DNA of 64,000 nucleotides from Doryteuthis pealeii (lineage: Eukaryota > Mollusca > Cephalopoda > Myopsida > Loliginidae): contig CM042163.1 of assembly GCA_023376005.1 (NCBI GenBank), forward strand, positions 3,343,915 through 3,407,914, in the 5' to 3' direction. This document shows, one piece after another, positions 40,351 through 54,600 of the stretch. The notes under the pieces were generated by a model that saw only the letters and a list, made by a program, of their open reading frames with translations, ran no database searches and was not told the DNA's origin. Positions within the stretch are counted from its first letter, which is position 1; each line of letters opens with the position of its first letter. Position numbers and translations under genes: made by a program.

Positions 40351-41224
40351 TGTGAATAATTCTTTGTTTCTGTAGAATGGATGTTAGTTTCATTGTAAAA
40401 AAAAAAATTTAAAAAAAATAAAAATGGATTTTAATAAATTTACAGCATTTTATGAATACGGAATAATAGAAATGGATTTTTAGTTGAGTAAAACCGATTC
40501 AAAAATTAAGGCATGCAACTTATTTGGTCAAAAATGATTTTCTTTAAAATGGTTAGGAATTACAACAAAAAAAAAAAAGTTTTTTTTTTTTTTCTTCTGT
40601 AATATTTGGTCAATTTTAAAATAGTAAAAATATTTCAACCAATTAACTCCTACACTCCTGCTCCCAAAAATTCATGCAATTTTATAAGGGTAACCCCCAC
40701 CGTCCTTCCCAACATCATCCCTAACCCCAAAATTGTCATTTTTATAAAATCTGAATTCATTTTCATTTTTATGTGTAGGTTGTAGTAAAGAAAAGTAAAA
40801 AGTTATTGTGCTGAAAACTAGAATTGCCTACAAAATGAAGAAAATGAAGAAAAAAAAAACAAATGGAGAAGCAAAAATGAAACAAGAAAAAAACAAACAA
40901 AACAAAAAATAATGCAGTTATATAAGATTTGTAAAAAAAAAGGAAGATAAAAAGACTTTCTCATCACAGTAAAAAGATAAACAGGATTAAAAAGAAATAC
41001 ATATAAGCCAATTTGTGAAGTTGTTTTTCTTTTCTTTTTTGTTTTTTTCTTTTTGGTCTCAGGTGAAAAAATAGGCATCAGTGTTTTTTTGTTGTTTTTT
41101 TTTTCTTCTAGTTTTTAAATTGCAACCTAGGAAAAAATATTTACATTCTATTAAATAAAAGAGAGAGAGAGAGAGGGGGGGGAGAGAGAAACTGCACTAA
41201 ATAGTTTTTAAACTGAACCCAAAA

Positions 41225-41975
41225 GATCTTATATATTATTTTTGATATCATAATTTCATTTTTTAATAACAAAACTAATATATTATTTTAAATTTCATTA
41301 TTATAATTTCATTTTTTTAAATAACAAAACTCTTATATTATTATAATTTCATTTTTATAAACAAAATTATCTTATTCTTAATTTCATTTTTATAAACAAA
41401 ATTATCTTATACTTAATTTCATTTTTTATAAACAAAATTATCTTATTCTTAATTTCATTTTTTATAAACAAAATTATCTTATTTTTAATTTCATTTTTTA
41501 TAAACAAAATTATCTTATTCTTAATTTCATTTTTTATAAACAAAATTATCTTATTTTAATTTCATTTTTATAAACAAATTATTATTTTAATTTCATTTTT
41601 TATAAACAAAATTATCTTATTCTTAATTTCATTTTTTATAAACAAAATTATCTTATTCTTAATTTCATTTTTTAATAATAAAACTATCTTATATAGTATT
41701 TTTAATTTCATTATTATAATTTCATTTTTTATAAACAAAATTATCTTATTTTTAATTTCATTGTTTATAAACATAACTATCTTATATAGTATTTTTAATT
41801 TTATTATTATATTTCAATTTTTTAAAAACAAAACTATCTTATTTTTAATTTCATTTTTTATAAACAAAATTATCTTATTTTTAATTTCATTTTTTAATAA
41901 AAAACTATCTTACATAGTATTTTTAATTTTAATATCATAATTTCATTTTTTTTAATAACAAAACTATCTTATTAT
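41225..41975. repeat. 36-bp AT-rich tandem repeat
   Basis: Unit about TTTCATTTTTTATAAACAAA plus ATTATCTTATTCTTAA, roughly 18 degenerate copies. The Asn/Lys/Ile/Phe ORF on the minus strand is an artefact. Confidence 0.85.
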
Positions 41976-42265
41976 CAACTTGAAATAAAAAGAACGTAAT
42001 GGTCCGATTGAGTTGACAGGGTGAATGTTTTTAAACAAATGGATATTCAGTGAGATGAGATTCAGAATTGGAGATTATTAAAGATATGGAAAGATGGTTG
42101 AAAAAGAAAAAAAAAAGAATGAACATGGAGACAAAAGGAACTTGTGTAAGAAAAGAAAATGATGAAGATGGAAAAAATGGGAATCTGGATGTGAAATGAT
42201 AAAAATGATGAAGAAGAAATATGAAAAACGTTTGCTAAGTCTTTAAAAAAATGATGATTTCTTGT

Positions 42266-42300
<35 letters not shown>

Positions 42301-43560
42301 TAGCAATAACATTCTGAAAAGAAAAAAAAAATAATATTCATTCTGATCACATCAGAGTATATTTTCTTTTTCATTTCACAGAATCCACTATTTTTTTTTT
42401 TTTTTTTAATCTAGTGAAAAAATTCTAAAAAGGAATAATATAGAATTAATGAGATTAAAGGCCACCATAGAAATAAGTTGAAGATATTTCTCACAGATTA
42501 ATTATCTCAGCATTTTTGGAGAAATAAAAATGGCAAGAAATTTAAAATACAAAAATATCTAATTTACAAAAAAAAAAAAAAAAAAAAAAAAAAAAGATTA
42601 ATTTAAAAATAAAAAGACTTTTTGGAAATATATATTTATGAAATTCATGCTGCTAATTTTTTTTTAAATAGAAATAAAATTTCTTTAAAAAAAAAAAAAA
42701 ATAAAAAAAATTATTAAATTGAAAATTTTACAAGGAAATTTTATTGGTGACAACTGTATCACTGTAACTGATTCCGAAACCCCCACCCAGGCTAGATAGG
42801 TTGAAACGTTGTTACATTGGCCTCCTATCTATAATACCTCTCAATTTGGATACTCATTTTTATATGCCCTGCAAAGAAGATGGTTAAGGGAAATTTACAG
42901 ACATAAGATCCCAAATCCCAGCCCAAAGGACACACAAATCTTTAGATGTGTGTGTGTATTTTACACAAACATACATTTTCATAGATCCATAGGAGTGCAA
43001 ATCCACAACATAGTAATCCAACTTTTAAGACGATCCATGTTTACAAGGGTCAATTATTGAGGGTCATTGCTTCCTCTAAAGTTCATCTTGATCTCTTTAC
43101 AATATAGATCAAGTCTACAGTGATTAGCTTTCTCTTTATAATGCTTGAATAGGTTTTTTTGTTTTATGTTTTGTTTTTTTTGGTGGGGGGAGAATAAATC
43201 ATTGTATCTGTCAATAGTCATTCCAAATCCATCCAAAAGAGACAGAGACCGAGTGACTCAAGTGAACAGTTAAAGAACAGGTAAAATAGGTGAGACTGGA
43301 AACTTAATTAGGAGAAGGAAAACTTAAAATAACAGAACAATAATCTTCTTTGAGCGTTTTATACTTTGAAAATCTCAGCTTTAAATAAGAATAAGAATGA
43401 AGAAATAAAGGAGTTGAAATGATTGCATTTTGTTATTGTAATCAGGAAAAGAAGTTTTTTTTAAAAAAAGAGAAGAGAAAGGAAGAGTTATTAATGGTAT
43501 GGCAAGCAAATAGGCAATTGTGATTTTTCTGATGTTCATTTTGATAAAACATTCAAAATA
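41976..43560. other. AT-rich stretch, no supported gene
   Basis: Long A runs at 42275-42301, 42570-42596 and 42687-42703. A plus ORF at 42809-43060 and a minus ORF at 43236-43054 are open, but have no domain, no splice context and no repeat partner in the window. I leave them uncalled. Confidence 0.4.
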
Positions 43561-43588
43561 AAAACAGTGGGTGTGTGTGTGTGTGTGC

Positions 43589-44450
43589 ATGAAAATGAAG
43601 ACAAAATTGAGAAACCTTTTAAAAAAATTAAAAACATATCCAACATTACTGAGTGCATTAATGGTGAGAAAAGAAGAAAAGAAAAAAAGCCAGAAAAGAA
43701 GAAAAAAGCTAGAAAAGAAAAAACCAAGGGAGGAAAAAGCCAGGGGAGGGGGCAGAAGAAAAAAGCCAGAAAAAGGGCCAGAAAAAAAAGGGCAGGGGGG
43801 GGGAGCCAGAAAAACAAGCCTAACAAAATGGTTGTATTCTCTTCAGAATAGAAAAAAAAAAAAGGAAAAAAATGAATAAATGCAGATGTTTTCTCGGAAA
43901 AAAAAAAGTGTTTTTATACATCTTTCTTTCTGTCTTTCTTTCTGTCTTTCTTCCATATCCTTTTTTAAGTACTGTCTTTATCTTAGTCATTTACAAGACA
44001 ATGTTTTTTAGCCAATATATTCTTCAATCTTCCTCAACAAAGGAAAATGAAGACAAAATTGAGAAACCTTTAAAAAAAATTAAAAACATATCCAACACTA
44101 CTAAGTGCATTAATGGTGAGAAAAGAAGAAAAGAAAAAACAGCCAGAAAAGAAAAAGGCCAGGGGAGGAGGGAAGGGGAAAAAAAGCCAGAAAAAAGCCA
44201 GCCAGGCCAAAAAAAAAAAAAGCCAGAAAAACAAGCCTAACAAAATGATTATATTCTCTTCAGAATAGAAAAAATTTTTTTTTAAATGAATAAATGTAGA
44301 TGTTTTCTCAGGAAAAAAAAGTGTGTTTTTATAGATCTGTCTTTCTGTCTTTCTTTCTTCCATATCCTTTTTTAAGTACTGTCTTTATCTTAGTCATTTA
44401 CAAGACAATGTTTTTTAGCCAATATATTCTTCAATCTTCCTCAACAAAGA
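43589..44450. repeat. tandem duplication of a 410-450-bp unit
   Basis: GAAAATGAAGACAAAATTGA ... CTTCAATCTTCCTCAACAAA occurs at 43589-44041 and 44042-44450. The Lys/Glu-rich reading frame in each unit comes from A/G-rich simple sequence and is not called as a gene. Confidence 0.85.
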
Positions 44451-44849
44451 TACCAAAGATCAATGCTAAACCATTTTTGGTAAAAGCTTGGCGCTGACAC
44501 TGTGAACTCACTAACACTTCCCATAAAAAGGTGTTTTTTTAAAAAAAACAATTCCTCAATAAGAATTAGATAAAATTCTTCTATTTCATCTTTTCTTACA
44601 TTAACATTACTAATACAAGACCATAGCACCCAGTCCTATGATTCTGTTAGACAGTGTTGTTTTAGTTTAAGAACAAAAAAAGAAGAAAAAAAAAAGAAAT
44701 ATATGAAATGACTCATAAAAGATCACCAATGCAACATACATCACCGAGCGAATGTATCAGTTAAAAAGTAATGTTAAAAAAGTAGAAAAAATGAAGATAA
44801 TAACAACATACCTGTAACTGCTTAAACAACTGAAGCAGTTTCTTTTTGT

Positions 44850-45740
44850 TTAAAATTGTCTCCCCTTGGATTGGGAACACCTTTTTTTGGTGAGATTTTA
44901 GGAAGAAGAAAAAGTAGAAGAAAAGGATGAATAGAGAAGCATAAAATGTTTTGTCCCTTTTTACAGTTGTCTCCCCTTGAGTTAGGAACTCTTTTTTTTT
45001 GGTGAGAAGAAAAAAATTTAGAGAAGCATAAAAATGTTGTCCCTTTTACAGTTGTCTCCCCTTGAGTTAGGAACTCTTTTTTGGGGGAGCGAGAAGAAAA
45101 AATTTAGAGAAGTATAAAAATGTTTTGTCCCTTTTGCAACTGCTGCAGACAACAAGTGTTCATGGTTGATAAACTTATAAAACAGAAGAAAAACGACTTG
45201 TGTCTGTTCATACAAACAAAAACAGGGGACTATAATACTCCTCCATCAACAAAAAAAAAAATAAATAAAATAAAATAAATAACAAAGATGAAGATGTTAG
45301 TCTAAAAAAGGTAAAAAAACGAAAAGGGTAGGGGTTTTTTTATGCTACCAAGATATTAAAAAAAAAAAAAGAAAAAAAAAGGAGGCTAAAAAGTTCTCTA
45401 AATCCCCTCCCCCCAAAAAAAAGGGTATTTTTTTTTTATGCTACCAAGATATTGAAAAAAAATCTAAAAAAAAAAAAAGTAGGCTAAAAAGTTCTCTAAA
45501 TCCCCCCCCAAAAAAGGGTATTTTTTTTTGCTACCAAGATAAAAAAAAAAAAGAAAAAAAAAGTAGGCTAAAAAGTTCTCTAAATCCCCCCCCAAAAAAT
45601 ATTATTTTTTTATGCTACCAAGATATTAAAAAAAATCTAAAAAAAAAAAAAAAAAAAAAAGTAGGCTAAAAAAAAAAGTAGGCTAAAAAAAAAAAAAAAA
45701 GGAGGCTAAAAAAAAAAAGTAGGCTAAAAAATTCTCTAAA
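44850..45740. repeat. two short tandem arrays
   Basis: 44850-45135: three units with GTTGTCTCCCCTTGAGTTAG. 45330-45740: four units with TATGCTACCAAGATATT, GTAGGCTAAAAAGTTCTC and TAAATCCCCCCC. From 45740 to 46250 I see no gene. Confidence 0.75.
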
Positions 45741-46524
45741 TCCCAATTATTGTTATTGTTTCAACTGATTCTATCCCGAATTGATTTCTCAACTTTACCC
45801 ATTCAATTTACAGGTTTTTATTTTACAGGGCAACACTAAGTTACAGACACGATCTTAATTCAAGCATTTTGATAGATTCTCTTTTTTGAAGACAAAGAAG
45901 AGACAATAATAATAATAATAATAGGTGTCGTGATTTTACCCGTGATCAAGTATGACACCAACCTCATTTACTCACATCCCTCGAGAAAAACTCAAATGTT
46001 CAAGGTTCTACAGATTGATCTGAATGTCTTATCACCCCTACACATCGTTTTAGCTTTCATTATTATTTGTTCTAATAATATATAATACCATTAACCCTTT
46101 ATCTACCAGAGTGTTAGAAACCACCCGACAAACAAAATGCCGGACACCACCCTAAAAAAATGTCGAGATGATCAGCTCTTAAAAAATGGTTGAGTTAAAA
46201 AAACGAGCAATGAATTAGATGAATACATTTCTATTCAGTAGTAAAGGATCAACAATATGATACTAGCGTGTCAACCATTTCACCACGCTATTACAGCGGA
46301 TGGCATTGGTAGATACATGTCTTTACTTGGTTGGTTGTTTTACGGCACATCGAGACTTTTTGGTCCATTTTATTGTTGAATCAAGTCATTTTGTTATTCA
46401 GTTTACTTACAATGCCTGTTGTTGTTTAAATGGTCACCCATCTAACTATTGAACAGGCTCATTGCTACTTAACTTTTGTGATCTAGCAGGAACCGGTGCT
46501 TTCAATGTGATTAGACCGTAAGCA

Positions 46525-46845
46525 ATGGTAGTTGGTTGGTTTTACGGCATGTCAACCCCTTGGGTTATTTTATGCCGAATACTTCTAATGGTAAAAAAAA
46601 AAAGTTTAATGCTGACAAAGTTTTGAAATAATTTCATTTTTAATGGATAATACAATTTTGTTTATCAACTCATGTTTTTCTATTCAACCCATAGATGGGA
46701 CCCTAACAGATACTACCACTCCGGAACCTCACCATCACATAGAGTTTAACGTCATTCCCAGGACATGTAGACCCGCAGCCACCGCCTTCTAGCACCCATA
46801 TGATAAAAAGGGGTTGGGGCTTACCATAAGGGCAATAGGTAAGCA
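46525..46845 (-). mobile_element. (AACC)n-tailed element, internally deleted
   Basis: TTTTACGGCATGTCAACCCC, then a second-type tail (GCTGACAAAGTTTTGAAATA) and AACCCATAGATGGGACCC; it ends at ACCATAAGGGCAATAGG. Confidence 0.6.
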
Positions 46846-46905
46846 ATGGTAGATAAAGGGATAATTATAATATTGTAATTATTACAATATGTAATAAGTC
46901 GTCAT

Positions 46906-47007
46906 GAACCACCAAATGTAGATGGAAATTTCCTCTGCAATGTGTGTGACCGCATCTGCAAGTCCAGAACTGGACTAACTAGCCACCAGAGGGTCCACAA
47001 CTGTTGA
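46906..47007 (+). mobile_element. LINE C-terminal C2H2-like fragment
   Basis: Reads FLCNVCDRICKSRTGLTSHQ, then RVHNC and TGA, like the fingers at 1732-2022. The upstream RT part is absent. Confidence 0.6.
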
Positions 47008-47909
47008 ACGTCTTGGAGTGACGTCATCTGCAATGGACTTCTAAAAAGAAATTTAATGATAATAATAATAATAATATAATTTTCTATTTTATTTCCAGCT
47101 GCTGATTTCGTGTATTTATAGTTGATTGATTAGGAGTTATATTTTTCGTGGTGGTCGTGGTAGGGGTGACAAAGACTTTTGGACCATCCGCTACATTCTC
47201 AAACGCTGTGTTCATATATCACAAAAGTCAAATATTTCAAAATGCTCAATATTAGTTTTCTGTTTCTTTTTTTTACTTGGGGTTTTTTTTTTGTTGATTT
47301 TTTCGGGGTTTTTTTTTTGGGGGGGGGGTATTTGTTTTTCAAGTTGAGAATCAATTGATGGTCAGTTGCTAACAAAGCTTTTTAGGTAAATCATGATAAT
47401 CTCTCTATCTCTCTCCAACCAGAGAGAGAGAGAGAGAAGAGAGAAAGAGAGAGAGTGGGTGAGCCAGTAAAAGGTGATGCTTGTTTGCACCTTTGGGAAT
47501 CTGTCAAAAAAGGCACAGTACATTGCAAACAAAATGATCAGATACTGGTTGACAGTTTCTAAAGAAAAGGACGAATCGTTTGTGACGGTTTCCAGATTAA
47601 GTAGGTTCCCAACAAGTGTGATAATTTTTCTTTGTTGCTCTGAGTTGACTAACTTTGATCTTTTTTTTTTTTCTTCTTTCTTCAAATTTATTTTTAAAAA
47701 AAGAATTTTAAAAAAAAAAAAAAAAAGGGTCACATTGCCAGTCAATTGAGCAAAATAATAATGAATAAGGAAAATCAGCAAAGGAGAATGTCACAGTGCA
47801 TGCTAAATTAGTTGCTACACTGAAACAAAAATGGTCAATGCGGCTACTGACAAGATCGGCTTTTGTAGTATACAGCAGATTATACATTCACGCTTTACCC
47901 AAAATCTGT

Positions 47910-48119
47910 TTAGAAAAAAAAGAATCGATTTTTATGATTTATAAAAAAAGAATCAATTTTTATTTATAAAAAAAAGAATCAATTTTTATGATTTAAAAAA
48001 AGAATCAATTTATGATTTAAAAAAAAAAAGAATCAATTTTATGATTAAAAAAAAAGAATCAATTTTATGATTTAAAAAAAAGAATCAATTTTTATGATTT
48101 AAAAAAAATCATTTTTATG

Positions 48120-48152
<33 letters not shown>
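47910..48152. repeat. 26-bp A-rich tandem repeat
   Basis: Units of AAAAAAGAATCAATTTTTAT and GATTT with variable A runs, ending in a pure A tract. Confidence 0.8.
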
Positions 48153-48154
<2 letters not shown>

Positions 48155-48515
48155 AAATTCATCTAAAATAACGTGTATGTGAAATCCTACAAGCATTGAC
48201 CAAAAACGGATATGACAAACATGTCAGTTGAATATTCAAGAGTTCTCTCCCTTGCTGTACCTTTAGATTCATTGTTGTTCTATTAGAATAATATGACTTT
48301 TTTTTTTAGTTTCTTTTTGTTTGTTGTTCTTTTTTTGTTTGTTTTTGTTTTTGTTTTTGAAATGGTTGAACAATAAAGATTTTTAAAAAATGATTCCTTT
48401 CTTCCTGCTTTCATGTTGTTTCTGTAATCTTGTGACCAGAGGTCTAGATTTTCAAATCAAAGAAAATGTCCGTTTCTGTTGTTGTTTTTTTCTTTTCTTT
48501 TCTTCTTTTGCTTCT

Positions 48516-48521
48516 TTTATT
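48516..48521 (-). promoter_or_regulatory. PAXIP1: AATAAA poly(A) signal of the PAXIP1-like gene
   Basis: A minus-strand AATAAA about 55 bases after the TGA. This would make a very short 3' UTR; more distal signals are possible in the AT-rich sequence further left. Confidence 0.4.
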
Positions 48522-48576
48522 TTTGTAATGAATGATTTTAAAAATGATTTTTTTTTTTTTGTAATGAAAGTTATTT

Positions 48577-48659
48577 TCAAATCACCTGTAAACGAAATAG
48601 TTCAAAATCTATTTCTTGTCGTAAAACTCCAGTCAGGACAAATTCTGAATTGAAAACAG
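48577..48659 (-). CDS. PAXIP1: PAXIP1-like gene, last exon
   Basis: The acceptor is CTTATTTCAG. After completing an Ala codon it reads VFNSEFVLTGVLRQEIDFEL, FRLQVI and TGA. The EFVLTGVLxQ block is a signature of the PTIP and MDC1 C-terminus, with the protein ending shortly after it as in PTIP. Confidence 0.88.
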
Positions 48660-51600
48660 CTGAAATAAGAAAAAGGATTTTAAATCAGTGATTGAAAAGG
48701 CATTTATATTTTTTTATCCGAATGACATATATTATTAACAATATCTTAAGCCATGTTCAATTATATAATGCCTTATATCTTAACCTTATCACATAAACCT
48801 TATTATAATGCCTTATATCAAAACCTTTATTACCTTATATCAAAACATATTATCATTACTTTATATCAAGACATATCATATATTATATCAAGACATATCA
48901 TTATACTTTATATCAAGACATATCATTATACTTTATATCAAGACATATCATTATACCTTATATCAAGACATATTATCATTATACCTAATATCAAGACATT
49001 TTTAAATATATTCCCAGATATAAATAAAATCTTTGTTTGCACAAAAAGCAAGAACTGGTGATATTTAATGTGTATATATATTTTGTCATTAATTGTTTTA
49101 TTTTCGTAGTTTCCTCCAGACATACAAACATACATACACACCAACTGCTTTTATATATGGATAAACAATTACAACTCTTTTGAAATTCTTCAACAAAAAA
49201 ATGTAGTTTACCAATATCATGAGAGCAACCTATGGCTGTTGTGCTTTTTTCTTAAACCAAAACACATTTGGGTAATTTCCATGTCAATTCATCCAGGCCA
49301 GGTCACCCACCCACTTCAATTTTTCTGAAATGTTGTCCAGGTATGGACTATGTTAAAGTTAGACAACTCCCACCAAATTTGGAGAGCTAAAAATTGACAT
49401 AACTCCACCAATTTTTGGAATTGGAAGCTCAAATTTGGGGGATTGTCCAACGTTAACATAGTCCACACCTGGAAAAAAATTTCAGAAAAATTGAAAGAGG
49501 TGGGTGACAGTTTTACTTTTTTCAGGATGATTTGACATGGAATTAACCATCTTCCTCAAATCTGTTTATCTAGTCTCTTTTCCCGGTTCTTCAGGACTGT
49601 TCCAAGGTCTCCAACTATGATTGGTATCACTGTCACCTTCACACTCCACAACTTTTAGGTTTTCTGTTCAAGATCATGGTATTATTATATTTTGTTTATT
49701 ATATATTAAGTTTGGATGGTTTCAATTTTTCCTTATACCTTATAATTATTGTCTAACATTAACATAGTCCATACGTGAAGAAAAATTGAAGGGGGTGGGT
49801 GACAATTTTACTTTTTTCTGGATGATTTGACATGGAATAATTACTCATTTATTTCAAGACAACCAAAATTTCAATAAGATAAACTTACCCAGTCTTCGAG
49901 CCATAAGATCTCTACAGAGATGAACATCATTAGGGCAGGTTATCACAATAAATGTCGGATTACCCTGGAATAATCAAACAAATAAAAAAACATTTTTAAA
50001 AAAAGAAGACAAAGTTAAATATTCAACAATAAAAGTTATTTGTTTTTTGGGGTTTTTTTAATAACAAAAAAAAAAAAAAAAAAAAAAAAAGCAAACCTTA
50101 AGAAGAAAGAGCAACAAAAAACATTTTAAAAAAAAAGACAAAGTTAAATATTCAACAATAAAAGTTATTTGTTTTTTTGGGGGTTTTTTTTAATAAAAAA
50201 AAAAAAAAAAAAGCAAACCTTAAGAAGAAAGAGCAACAAAAACATTTTAAAAAAAGAAGACAAAGTTAAATATTCAACAATAAAAGTTATTTGTTTTTTG
50301 GGGGTTTTTTTTAATAACAAAAAAAAAAAAAAAAGCAAACCTTAAGAAGAAAGAGCAACAAAAAACATTTTAAAAAAAGAAGACAAAGTTAAATATTCAA
50401 CAATAAAAGTTATTTGTTTTTTGGGGTTTTTTTTAATAACAAAAAAAAAAAAAAAAAAAAAAAAAAGCAAACCTTAAGAAGAAAGAGCAACAAACAAATT
50501 TTGAACCTAAAATCTGAGATGATAAATAAAAAACTGATTTCAAAAAGTTAATTTCCAATAAGCATCTTTGATGATTTTTTTAAAATTGGGTTATTTCCTA
50601 TAAGTCTAACATGATCAAAAGGAACCACTCTTGACTGATAAATTATTTATTTATTTATTGATCTACTAGGAAAAAAGAAGACAAGGTTAGGGTTAAGGTA
50701 GAAAATCTCACACCTAACATAATCTTTTATTTATATTTAAGTATCTTATTTTGGTTATTTCCTATAAGTCTAACATAAACAAAGGGGAACCACTCTTGAC
50801 TGATAAATTATTTATTTATTTATTGATCTACTAGGAAAAAAGAAGATGGGGTTAGGGTTAGTTTAATGGAAAAATAAATAATTTATCAGTCAAGAGTAGT
50901 TCCCCTTTGATCATGTTAAACTTATAGGAAATAACCAAAATTGTTATCTAAAGTTTTAAGGTAATGACATACATGTTGAAAAAATAAATAAATAAATAAA
51001 GGAAAGAAAATGTTGAATGGATAAAAATAAAAGAGAATCGAATGAAAATTAGTTTGGAAATATTTTAGCAACAATAGAAACAATGGTTTAAATTCCAATG
51101 AGAGTATCTGCATTGTCATTGGAATGCCAAAGGGTAACAAAATCATCTGATATTTACGTCAATACAAAATCTGCTGATATTTGATGAATATTTTAACTTA
51201 ATGATCACGTAGACAATTACAAAACAATTATAAAAAGGCCCATTTAGCTGAAAAGCTTCAGTTGGAACGGATGCTCCCTTAACTCGACAGAGAGGGAGTG
51301 GAAGCTCTCCCCAGCTCGACAGAGTCGGCCTGGATGGTCTCCCCAACTTGACACAATGGGGAGAGGTCGCTGTCCGGAGACACAAATAATTAATCAGGTC
51401 CGTCTTTTTTTTTCGTTTCATAATTTTCTCTCTCTTTCCTTCTCAATACAACACAAGTTTCAATCACAGACATTGTTTTAACAAAACTGCTACAATGTTG
51501 ACACATCCAAACGAATAAATATAAACAATACATACGCACTCTGCAAACACAATTACCTACAGATACATATGGTCCGTGACACCGCTGAAATAACAATGGA

Positions 51601-54600
51601 CTGTACCAATTGTATATTTATGTATATAAAGTTGTTTCTTTTATAAATTTTGCCTTTTTCTTTTGTTTTCTACGGAAACTACATTTCTGTAGTCTCATAC
51701 ATTTAAATTGTGGGATACAAAACTCGGATTTTCTTCACTCACTCAAACACCGAGAAACAAGGCCCCCACAATTTATAAATTTATTTTTAGTAATAAATAT
51801 TAATTCATTTTTCAATTTAATATAACTAATTTATTTCATATTTTATATTTTCAATTAACATATTATTTAATACAATTTACAATTTCACAAATTTATAATT
51901 CTATGCAATTTAAACAAAGAATTTTAGTTCTTCAAAAGTTTTACCTTGTCATCACGCAATGAGGCAATTTGTTTTGCTGAGAGTCGACGTTTGATCACAC
52001 TGCCACCAGCACTCTCAATAATAGACTGAAGATCTTTAGGAGCAGGAACAACACTAGGGGTAATATAGAATATAAAGCCCTGCAAAGAAAAAAATGTTAA
52101 AATATTTTGAAATAAACAATTTTTGACAATATGATAGAACTAAAAACACATTGATAAATTTAATAGACTGCTATTCAATCAACATGAAAATATCTCATCA
52201 CTTGTTAATATTGTATAATAGCAAACACATATACACTTAGGTGAACCACTTCCCCATGGTTAGAGCTTAGTATGTGTGGTACATTGATTGGTTGATTTTA
52301 ATGGCATATCAACCCATCTAGGGCTATTCTTTTTATTTTCTATTGTATGCTGGTTGGTTTTAACGGCATATCAACCCATCTGGGGTTATGTCATGCCTAG
52401 CTGTTATGAAGTAATATATGATGTGCATCTATATTTACACTTTTGTAGTAATTGGTTTTAATAATGTGTTAGCATCATTGGGGATCATGTTGTATGATAT
52501 TATATTCTATGGTATAATTCTATTTCCTTAAAAAAAAACAGAACATCTTCCATGTTGACATTTTCAAATAGATCTTTCATATTGTTTTCATTAAAATAAC
52601 ATTTTTTCTGATGTGAGCAAAAATCCTGCATTCCATGAATAAGCATTTCACACTGTGGTTGTTGTTCTTGTTCGAGTATAAAGGAGTGTGTTAGTCTTAA
52701 GTGACCAATGCGTAATCTAGACACAATGACTTGTTCCTTTCTAGACTTCCTTTAAGGCAGGTCTCCAGTCTCCCAGAGTGGGTTTGATTAGGAAGAGTTT
52801 ATTGTGGATGCTGTTATTCCACAATAAACTCTTTTCTATTGTATATGCTTATTGCAATAAAAACTGACAAAGTTGTGTCCCCATTCTACAGATCTTTAAA
52901 AAGACAATGTATACTGCTGAATTATTATGGTATATAAGTTGTGCTGGAAACCACCACTTAAAATTATAGACTCAGTATGGTCATGTGGATTAAACCCAGC
53001 CAATCAACAGCTTGAATATGTGGTTAGTTAACTATTTAATCGCCAATATAGAAAGCCATTCATTTGCACGTTATTCAATATTGACGAACAGACCTGCAAC
53101 CAACGACTTTGCTCAACACAAGGATCATAGCCAACAATAAGGGACACCAAGAAACAACCAAAGGATCATACCCGACACCAAGGGACATCAAGGAACAAAC
53201 AAAGGTTTATTCACTAAAGATCTCCACTGGAAAGTGCTCTCACTTGAAGTCTAGAAATGGCCATAAAAATCATAAACAGTCATCCCACTAAGGGACACCA
53301 AGGAACAACCAAAGGATCATACCCAACACTAAGGGACACCAAGGAACAACTAAAGGTTTCTTCACTAAAGATCGCACTCTGCTTAACACAAAGGATCTCC
53401 ACTGGAAAGTGCTCTCACTTGAAGCCTAGAAATGGCCATAAAAATCATAACCATTCAGAAAACGTGGTCATCCCAGTGATAGGATCACAGAAGCATAAAA
53501 AGGTTTTGTCTTTTTGCAGCTGCAGCAGCCAATAAATGTTACAGGATTGATAGATAGCCTATTAATTATGTATGATAAGTGTAGCTGAAATTCAAAATAA
53601 CCATTTAGTGGAAAAAATATAGGTAAAATGATTGATACTTTTTAACCTTGTGTTGACCTCTTTTCCGATGCGCCAGTGAAAGTAGCTAGGAAAGTCAGAT
53701 TTTGGCTGAATCAGAACACGTACAATATTTTGATTTTTGCATTTTAACAAAACCATTTACTTTAACTAACAAAAATAATTTCTACATTTTCCTATTTCGC
53801 GAAAAAAATTAGTTGACGCCAACAAAATAACTCACTGTGTTATAACAGAAAAAAATATAACTTGCCAGCAAAAAGGGTATCACATGTTTTAAGTATTAAA
53901 TATAATATATAATCTTATTATAATGGAGATTGTGGGTTTGTCTGTCTGTAACCGAAACTATATTACTATACAAGTCACAATTCCCTTTAGTTATTTACAT
54001 CACATTCTCCATGATTTTATTTTTAATTTAAACTTCAATCATTGATAAAATTGCCATACATCATTAAGACTGTTAACAATATCTACATACTAATAACATG
54101 CAATTATATTTATATATACAACAAAATAGCGGTTTACAGTGTGAACGGGAAGGCTAATTTACATATTGATCTTAAAAATGTGATTTTAATAAATATGTGC
54201 TTAGTATTATTGATTTTTAATTGTTTTGTTTTATCTTAATGAATATGAGCAAACATTTCGGGGATAAATCTTAAAATAAATCCATTAACAAGAAGAAATA
54301 ACTGTAAATTTATTCTTTACTTCCTATTTTAACTAAAGAGTCAAATTAGGAAAATTTACCAATGAAAGACGGGAGTAATGGAAAATGATGGAAGAGTTAA
54401 TTTCAAAGTTGTTCTATTTTTCAATCATACCCCCTCTGTTTAAAATCTTTTTATTTGCAATCTTATTCAGTTTCATTAGAATTTCTGATTTAACATGATA
54501 TTTTATTATATTAAAAATTAAATACTTGCACCCTACAGAGGGTGCATATATTTGCTAGTGAATATAATGTGTCTACCTTGAAAAGTGGTCGAGTTCTTGC

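Noticed and set aside
43567..44240. Lys/Glu-rich reading frames
   Set aside because: They come from purine-rich simple sequence duplicated in tandem, with no conserved start, splice context or domain.
47474..47660. Possible exon (plus frame TFGNLSKKAQYIANKMIRYW)
   Set aside because: Frames are open on both strands with no domain and no splice-compatible partner. It could be a decayed element, but I could not support any call.
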